From Gammaproteobacteria bacterium (GTDB lineage: Bacteria > Pseudomonadota > Gammaproteobacteria > UBA6429 > Thiohalophilaceae): a DNA stretch of 9,522 nt. The position numbers and the translations under genes were made by a program. The stretch is taken from assembly GCA_029880425.1 (NCBI GenBank), contig JAOUOK010000034.1, forward strand, positions 1 to 9,522, written 5' to 3'. A model generated the notes under the pieces. The model was not told the DNA's origin. It worked only from the letters and a program-made list of their open reading frames with translations, and ran no database searches. Shown one piece after another: positions 5,941-9,522 of the stretch (its first letter is position 1; each line of letters begins with the position of its first letter).

Positions 5941-6531
5941 ATGGGAAAACCACAAGAACAACGTCAAAAAGAAATCGTAGAAGCCACGATGGAGCTCACT
6001 GCTGAATATGGCATTAAGAAAGTAACTACCCAGGCAATCGCGAACAAGGTGGGTATTGCGCAACCGACTATTTTTCGCCACTTTAAATCCCGTGATGCCA
6101 TTTTCGCAGCTGTTATTGGCTGGATTGCTGAAAACCTGTTTAAAGCCATTAGCTCAGGTTTAAATCCAAATGAGCAAGCTGATGAGCAGCTGCGAAAACT
6201 ACTACAGCGACAGTTAAGCTTTATTAACAAGCACCGTGCAATTCCAAAAGTACTTTTTTCAGATTTACTGCACCTGGAGTCACCTAAATTGAAAGCTTCC
6301 TTACAGGAAGTCATGAATCGTTATATCAGCCGGGTAACTCAACTTCTTCAACAAGGTCAGGAAACAGGTGTTTTTCGGCAAGATCTTGATGTTGATCAGA
6401 CAGCACGTTATATCGCGGCTTTAATTCAAGGACTTGTTTTACGCTGGTCAGTTTACGAGTTTAATTTTTCTTTAGAAGAAGAAGCAGGGATTATTTGGAA
6501 CTTCCTGCAACCTGTCTTAAAGAAAGCATAG
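5941..6531 (+). CDS. TetR/AcrR-family transcriptional regulator
   Basis: DNA-binding repressor of 196 residues. The N-terminal TetR helix-turn-helix is clear (about 8-55): EIVEATMELTAEYGIKKVT, then IANKVGIAQPTIFRHFKSRD with the usual recognition helix, and the FRHF form of the family's YxHF. The rest is an all-helical ligand and dimerisation domain, with LVLRWSVYEFNFSLEEE near the end. There is no cysteine anywhere, so it is unlikely to sense sulfur by thiol persulfidation and probably binds a small ligand. It diverges from the rhodanese unit with two palindromes between, which makes it the best candidate to bind them. ATG 5941 is the first start after an in-frame TGA at 5908-5910; it lacks a clear ribosome-binding site. 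It leads a three-gene unit. Confidence 0.92.
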   Translation: MGKPQEQRQKEIVEATMELTAEYGIKKVTTQAIANKVGIAQPTIFRHFKSRDAIFAAVIGWIAENLFKAISSGLNPNEQADEQLRKLLQRQLSFINKHRAIPKVLFSDLLHLESPKLKASLQEVMNRYISRVTQLLQQGQETGVFRQDLDVDQTARYIAALIQGLVLRWSVYEFNFSLEEEAGIIWNFLQPVLKKA

Positions 6532-6563
6532 TCAGGTAATAAAATACTTTAGAGGGATTTAAA

Positions 6564-6983
6564 ATGGATATACAAAAACGTTCAATATGGATCTGGCCTA
6601 TTAGTATTGTCGTATTTGTTTTTGGTGTATTAACAATAAAGTCTGGTGGCTCTGTCATTTTCTTTGATGGCCCTGCCCGCCTGGCAGCCGGTCACTATGT
6701 CAACTTTGTCGTCTGGTTTAACTTCATTGCAGGCTTTTTCTACATTGTTGCTGGGGTAGGTTTTTTTCTTAATAAACAATGGACGACAAAACTGGCTATT
6801 TCAATTGCCGCTGCTACCCTACTCGTTTTTGTAGCATTTGGAATTCATATTTTAATGGGGGGCCGTTATGAAATGCGTACCGTTATTGCGATGAGTTTAC
6901 GTTCAACTATATGGATTAGTTTTGCTTTTGCTGCTTACACACTTGCCAAAAAGAACAAAGAGAAAATCACAAATAATATCTAA
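6564..6983 (+). CDS. Orphan four-helix inner-membrane protein
   Basis: Membrane protein of 139 residues that I cannot assign to a named family. Four hydrophobic helices are predicted by eye at about 10-28, 45-67, 76-97 and 108-127, with a basic C-terminal tail (KKNKEKITNN) that is probably cytoplasmic. It has no cysteine. Two histidines lie in or at the edge of helices (H44 in AAGHYV, H94 in FGIHILMGG), and a polar RYEMRT segment precedes helix four. Histidines so placed could hold haem or contact quinone, but that is speculation. An AGAGGG ribosome-binding site lies just before the ATG. It is 32 bases behind the TetR gene and 29 before the cytochrome gene, so the three are one operon and this protein may be the membrane partner of the cytochrome. 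Confidence 0.8.
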   Translation: MDIQKRSIWIWPISIVVFVFGVLTIKSGGSVIFFDGPARLAAGHYVNFVVWFNFIAGFFYIVAGVGFFLNKQWTTKLAISIAAATLLVFVAFGIHILMGGRYEMRTVIAMSLRSTIWISFAFAAYTLAKKNKEKITNNI

Positions 6984-7012
6984 ATAATATTTATACCAGG
7001 AGAGAAACTAAA

Positions 7013-7486
7013 ATGAACACATGCAAAATTTCATGGACAATATCAGGAATTCTTCTTTTTATTGTTATTGCGATGGGATACAAATTTATGATTGCTGGTT
7101 CAACTTTAACTGCAACTGATGGCCGCCAGGCATTAACACTTGAACCTGCTGAACGTGACCTGGTGTTAACCGAAATGCGTATGTTTCTTTCAAGCGTGCA
7201 AAGAATTAACCAGGCACTAACAAACGAAGACTTTAAAGAAATTGTGAAAGCAGCACGTGAAGTAGGAGCTGCGGCACAGCAAGCTGTTCCTGCCTCATTA
7301 ATGGGTAAACTTCCACTGGCATTCAAAAAACTGGGCTTTGATACACATTCCAGGTTTGATTTGCTTGCACTCGATGCAGAACAACTTGGAGATCCAAAAC
7401 ATACCCTGCAACAGTTAGCGACACTAATGAACAACTGTGTTGGCTGCCATGCGGCTTATCAAATACAAAGTAATATTAAAAAATAA
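7013..7486 (+). CDS. Membrane-anchored monohaem cytochrome, c'/c-556-like
   Basis: Electron-transfer or gas-binding protein of 157 residues facing the periplasm. An uncleaved or signal-anchor helix spans about 8-28 without a clean signal-peptidase site. The rest is helical (about 44-150) and ends with the single haem motif C142-VG-C145-H146 followed by AAYQI, which is the cytochrome c'/c-556 arrangement of a four-helix bundle with the haem on the last helix. M55 or M57 in the first helix could be a sixth ligand; if not, the haem is five-coordinate and may bind small ligands. An AGGAGAG ribosome-binding site is present. It is the last gene of the TetR unit and ends before a strong terminator. 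A redox role beside the rhodanese and the sulfur transporter is likely but inferred. Confidence 0.87.
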   Translation: MNTCKISWTISGILLFIVIAMGYKFMIAGSTLTATDGRQALTLEPAERDLVLTEMRMFLSSVQRINQALTNEDFKEIVKAAREVGAAAQQAVPASLMGKLPLAFKKLGFDTHSRFDLLALDAEQLGDPKHTLQQLATLMNNCVGCHAAYQIQSNIKK

Positions 7487-7518
7487 TTTCATTTAAAATA
7501 TTGCCCAACACAGAAATT

Positions 7519-7555
7519 AAAAAAGGGACTTAATAGTATTATTAGTCCCTTTTTT
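7519..7555. terminator. Bidirectional intrinsic terminator
   Basis: AAAAAAGGGACT (7519-7530) and AGTCCCTTTTTT (7544-7555) form a perfect 12-base stem, with an extra AATA/TATT pairing in the loop. T-runs follow the stem on both strands, so it can end both the cytochrome unit and the converging transporter unit. Confidence 0.92.
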
Positions 7556-7573
7556 ATCATTATAGAAAACAAC

Positions 7574-7990
7574 TTATGAGCTACTGCATGAACCGACATC
7601 CCATAAGAAATATTTTGCATGTATTTTTCGGTAAAGAACCACACCAATGTATATTCCAAATAATGTCATTATAGCGGGTAACTTACCCTGACCTAACTGA
7701 ACAAAAACAAGACTGGGACAGGCTCCTGTTACCGCCCAACCAAAGCCAAATAACATGCTGCCTGGTATTGTTCCAGGCTGAACAAATTTATTCTGACGTG
7801 GAAAGCGACCGCGGAAAACGATCCCAAAGAGCATTAGAATAGCAACAGAGCCGGCAAAGCTAAGTAACAGCCTGACGTCAACAAATGCAAACATTTTATT
7901 AATTTCATCGTAATCAGCAAATCCCATACGGGCAAGGATATACCCCATTACTGTTCCAAGTGAACCATAGATTAAGTATTTCCTAAACAT
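7574..7990 (-). CDS. YeeE/YedE-family transporter, second half (PmpB/SoxT-like)
   Basis: Inner-membrane protein of 138 residues, the C-terminal half of a sulfur-transport-family (YeeE/YedE) channel. Helices are seen at about 5-22, 38-60, 78-98 and 104-120. The family motif GFGWAVTGACPS (82-93) carries C91, equivalent to the conserved Cys near the second pore motif of YeeE, where thiosulfate is thought to be relayed by cysteines. The tail SCSSS adds a further Cys. I start it at ATG 7990, not at a longer in-frame ATG at 8125, because the extension merely overlaps the previous gene out of frame, and an AAAAGGG element sits nine bases before 7990. That element overlaps the stop codon of the first-half gene, suggesting translational coupling. 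The two halves probably assemble as one transporter. Confidence 0.88.
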   Translation of the reverse strand: MFRKYLIYGSLGTVMGYILARMGFADYDEINKMFAFVDVRLLLSFAGSVAILMLFGIVFRGRFPRQNKFVQPGTIPGSMLFGFGWAVTGACPSLVFVQLGQGKLPAIMTLFGIYIGVVLYRKIHAKYFLWDVGSCSSS

Positions 7991-7999
7991 AACATCTGG

Positions 8000-8006
8000 C
8001 CCTTTT
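8000..8006 (-). promoter_or_regulatory. Ribosome-binding site deciding the second-half transporter start
   Basis: AAAAGGG on the minus strand, nine bases before ATG 7990 and overlapping the TAA of the preceding gene (8007-8005). It supports the short start and coupled translation. Confidence 0.55.
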
Positions 8007-8631
8007 AAGACATAAAATTCATGAAAATAGTTAGTAATGTTGCACAACCAAAGAAAATGACCGTTGACAATAAACTGGCAGGAATAAGTTGAGCGCAACC
8101 ACTTAAGCCATGACCAGAAGTACAACCACCAGCCATTTGTGTACCAAAGCCCACCATCATTCCACCAAACAATAAAGCTAACCAGGCTTCCCCATTATTT
8201 TCAAAAATCTCAGAATGTATCGTGCTTAACTCAAAACTTAATGAAAAATCAGTTGTTGTAATACTTGCTATATAGGAACCAAAAAACATTGTCACTAAAA
8301 ATAAGACATGCACTGTCCAGTGTGTGTAATCCTGCTTCATTTCAAATTTTTCAGTTACTTCTGCATTTGCTTCACCTTCTCTTCGTTGTGGATTTACATC
8401 AAGAACATCTTTTCCAAATTCCGCCATTGTCATTGACATGAGCTCGTCTTTTATCATGTCCTGATCACTATCAAGAACATCTGCCGATGCTTTTAACAGT
8501 GCATCATCTTTTCTTCGGGCAATACTCAACCAGCTACCTGACACTCCCAATGGTTTACCTGTCAACAGGCTGAAAACAACAGCAAATAAACCTAACGCTA
8601 ATGCACCTAGCCACCATGACCAATATTCCAT
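8005..8631 (-). CDS. YeeE/YedE-family transporter, first half with cytoplasmic insertion (PmpA/SoxT-like)
   Basis: Inner-membrane protein of 208 residues, the N-terminal half of a YeeE/YedE sulfur-compound transporter. A first helix (about 5-24, with the GKPLGVSG family motif after it) is followed by a long hydrophilic stretch (about 38-100) rich in Asp/Glu/Lys/Met, then helices at about 105-124, 148-166 and 182-206. The hallmark GGCTSGHGLSGC (168-179) carries C170 and C179, the conserved pore cysteine region. Typical half-length homologues are shorter, around 140 residues, so the loop of about 60 residues appears to be an insertion. It is preceded by a GAGGG ribosome-binding site, sits 15 bases behind the ankyrin gene and 14 before the second-half gene. 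The cargo may be thiosulfate or another sulfur species. Confidence 0.88.
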   Translation of the reverse strand: MEYWSWWLGALALGLFAVVFSLLTGKPLGVSGSWLSIARRKDDALLKASADVLDSDQDMIKDELMSMTMAEFGKDVLDVNPQRREGEANAEVTEKFEMKQDYTHWTVHVLFLVTMFFGSYIASITTTDFSLSFELSTIHSEIFENNGEAWLALLFGGMMVGFGTQMAGGCTSGHGLSGCAQLIPASLLSTVIFFGCATLLTIFMNFMS

Positions 8632-8646
8632 AATCTAACCCTCTTA

Positions 8647-9258
8647 TTAACGAGAAAACGGATTTAGTTTTTTTAATAAACTTACAACACCTTTTATTTC
8701 TTCTTCTTCGGTTTCAACAGGTGTTTCATCTTTAACGTTTATCTCACCAACTTTATTAATTAAATCCGGATTTGCATCCATAAAGTCTTCAATCACTTTT
8801 GCGCAGTCAGGAAAGTTTTTCTTTTCTGCAACAATTAGTGCTGTAATCCCGTCTTTATTTTTATTAAAAGGATTACATCCTGCATCAAGTAAAAATTTAA
8901 CTATTTCAATATTACCCACACTAGCAGCAGCCATTAAAGGTGTTGAGCCATCGGATGAAGTAATTTGTCCAGAAGTCATCTTCGCTGCAAACATGGATTT
9001 AACCATTGAAACACGACCTTTTAAAATTGCATTAAAAAGAGCCGTTCCTCCCATTTCTTCCTTGCTTTTAAGTCTCTTTTCAATCATTTTCCCATTAGGT
9101 AAGAGTGTAATCGGAATAGTTTCACCTTTTAAACCCATCTGAAAACGTGCACATTTTGAAAAGTCGCCATCACAATAATGCTGTTTCCACACAGCCAATG
9201 CTGGCTCCATGGCGAACTGTGCAAATAGGGGGCAATCTGAAGAATGTGAACAACTCAT
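8647..9258 (-). CDS. Cysteine-motif plus ankyrin-repeat protein
   Basis: Soluble cytoplasmic protein of 203 residues and first gene of the transporter unit. Residues 1-57 form a compact domain with four cysteines (C3, C9, C29, C36) in the setting CPLF...W-x3-YC-x-GDF-x2-CAR and then IPITLLPNGK; it could hold zinc or an iron-sulfur cluster, and I cannot name it. Residues about 70-160 are two or three ankyrin repeats: GTALFNAILKGRVSMVKSM, then DGSTPLMAAASVGNIEIVK with FLLDAGCNP, then DGITALIVAEKKN. An acidic linker (ETEEEE) leads to a basic amphipathic tail (LLKKLNPFSR). This looks like a metal- or redox-sensing head on a protein-binding scaffold, which may dock on the long cytoplasmic loop of the transporter. 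GAGGTGAG precedes the ATG. Confidence 0.85.
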   Translation of the reverse strand: MSCSHSSDCPLFAQFAMEPALAVWKQHYCDGDFSKCARFQMGLKGETIPITLLPNGKMIEKRLKSKEEMGGTALFNAILKGRVSMVKSMFAAKMTSGQITSSDGSTPLMAAASVGNIEIVKFLLDAGCNPFNKNKDGITALIVAEKKNFPDCAKVIEDFMDANPDLINKVGEINVKDETPVETEEEEIKGVVSLLKKLNPFSR

Positions 9259-9522
9259 AAACTCACCTCATCTCAGTATACTTACACGATATAAAAATAT
9301 TTATTCTTACTATTACACATAGTAATAGTAGCTGAAAGATTAAATGGAAAGTTTATTTTTAGAGTTTGCTGCTTGATAAGTATTTAACTATATAATTAAT
9401 AACTTAAAAGCTATGTAAGTAGTTAAACAGAATAAATTATTTATGCTGTAGCAATTATATAAAATGATGGTTTATATTTTTTTTAAAAGAACGAAGGTAA
9501 ATTATCTATTTTAGGTAAGACA
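9259..9522. other. AT-rich region upstream of the transporter unit
   Basis: No credible coding frame on either strand. It holds the promoter region of the minus-strand transporter unit, including a perfect palindrome at 9308-9330. TATACT (9280-9275 on the minus strand) resembles a -10 box but would give a leader of under 15 bases and has no good -35. Beyond 9331 I see only A/T-rich sequence. Confidence 0.5.
9308..9330. repeat. Perfect inverted repeat upstream of the transporter unit
   Basis: TACTATTAC (9308-9316), five bases, and GTAATAGTA (9322-9330) form a perfect 9-base-arm palindrome about 50 bases before the ankyrin-gene ATG. No T-run follows. Its sequence differs from the TGTCAA palindromes, so a different regulator would be involved. 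Confidence 0.5.

Noticed and set aside
5907..6005. Short upstream frame starting at ATG 5907 (about 32 codons) overlapping the TetR start, preceded by AGGAT
   Set aside because: It could be a leader peptide, but the product is a basic, Ser/Thr/Arg-rich out-of-frame translation of the TetR gene after its first dozen codons; nothing else supports it.
5964..6314. Minus-strand 116-residue frame opposite the TetR gene
   Set aside because: Antisense to a clear helix-turn-helix gene; Ser/Cys-rich shadow translation with no start signals.
6991..7434. Minus-strand 147-residue frame opposite the cytochrome gene
   Set aside because: Antisense to a gene with a haem motif and good ribosome-binding site; Ser/Ala-rich shadow translation.
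7991..8125. 45-residue N-terminal extension of the second-half transporter
   Set aside because: It overlaps the end of the first-half gene out of frame, is not membrane-transporter-like in sequence, and ATG 7990 has its own ribosome-binding site.

Overview
The window is AT-rich, and the product types (two-component/HDOD-like signalling, SoxT/PmpAB-like YeeE halves, periplasmic rhodanese, c-type cytochrome, rhomboid, TVP38-family protein) suggest a low-GC gammaproteobacterium, probably one that handles reduced sulfur. This is inferred from gene content only: there is no rRNA or other phylogenetic marker. I see no tRNA, rRNA, CRISPR array, transposase or phage gene.

Left part (1-4700) is a set of short transcription units. 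A response regulator with a C-terminal PAS-like region (91-921, minus) is followed by the first codons of a further gene that runs off the window edge, possibly HDOD type. An AT-rich gap of about 360 bases with a 22-base palindrome precedes an orphan four-cysteine protein (1281-1691, plus). A strong two-way terminator separates it from a minus-strand pair: a small secreted Met/His/Gly-rich protein and a TVP38/TMEM64-family membrane protein. A rhomboid protease (3091-3702, plus) then converges on a diacylglycerol-kinase-family lipid kinase (3719-4591, minus).

Right part (4670-9258) looks like one functional neighbourhood in three transcription units. Unit A (minus, 5644 to 4733) encodes a tiny secreted Lys/Asp-rich protein and a periplasmic rhodanese, closed by a textbook terminator. 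Unit B (plus, 5941 to 7486) diverges from it and encodes a TetR-type regulator, an orphan four-helix membrane protein and a membrane-anchored monohaem cytochrome resembling cytochrome c'. Unit C (minus, 9258 to 7574) converges on B at a shared terminator and encodes a cysteine-rich ankyrin protein and the two halves of a YeeE/YedE sulfur-compound transporter.

Between A and B lie two near-identical 14-base palindromes, one perfect (TGTCAATTTTGACA), with starts 32 bases apart. The outer one coincides with a good -35 box for unit A. The likely reading is that the TetR protein controls A, and probably itself, through these sites. My working model is that A moves sulfane sulfur in the periplasm, C moves a sulfur compound across the inner membrane, and B provides sensing plus a redox partner. 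The combination, with three proteins I cannot assign (63-aa secreted protein, 139-aa membrane protein, N-terminal cysteine domain of the ankyrin protein), is the best candidate here for an undescribed system. The substrate and direction of flow are not shown by the sequence.
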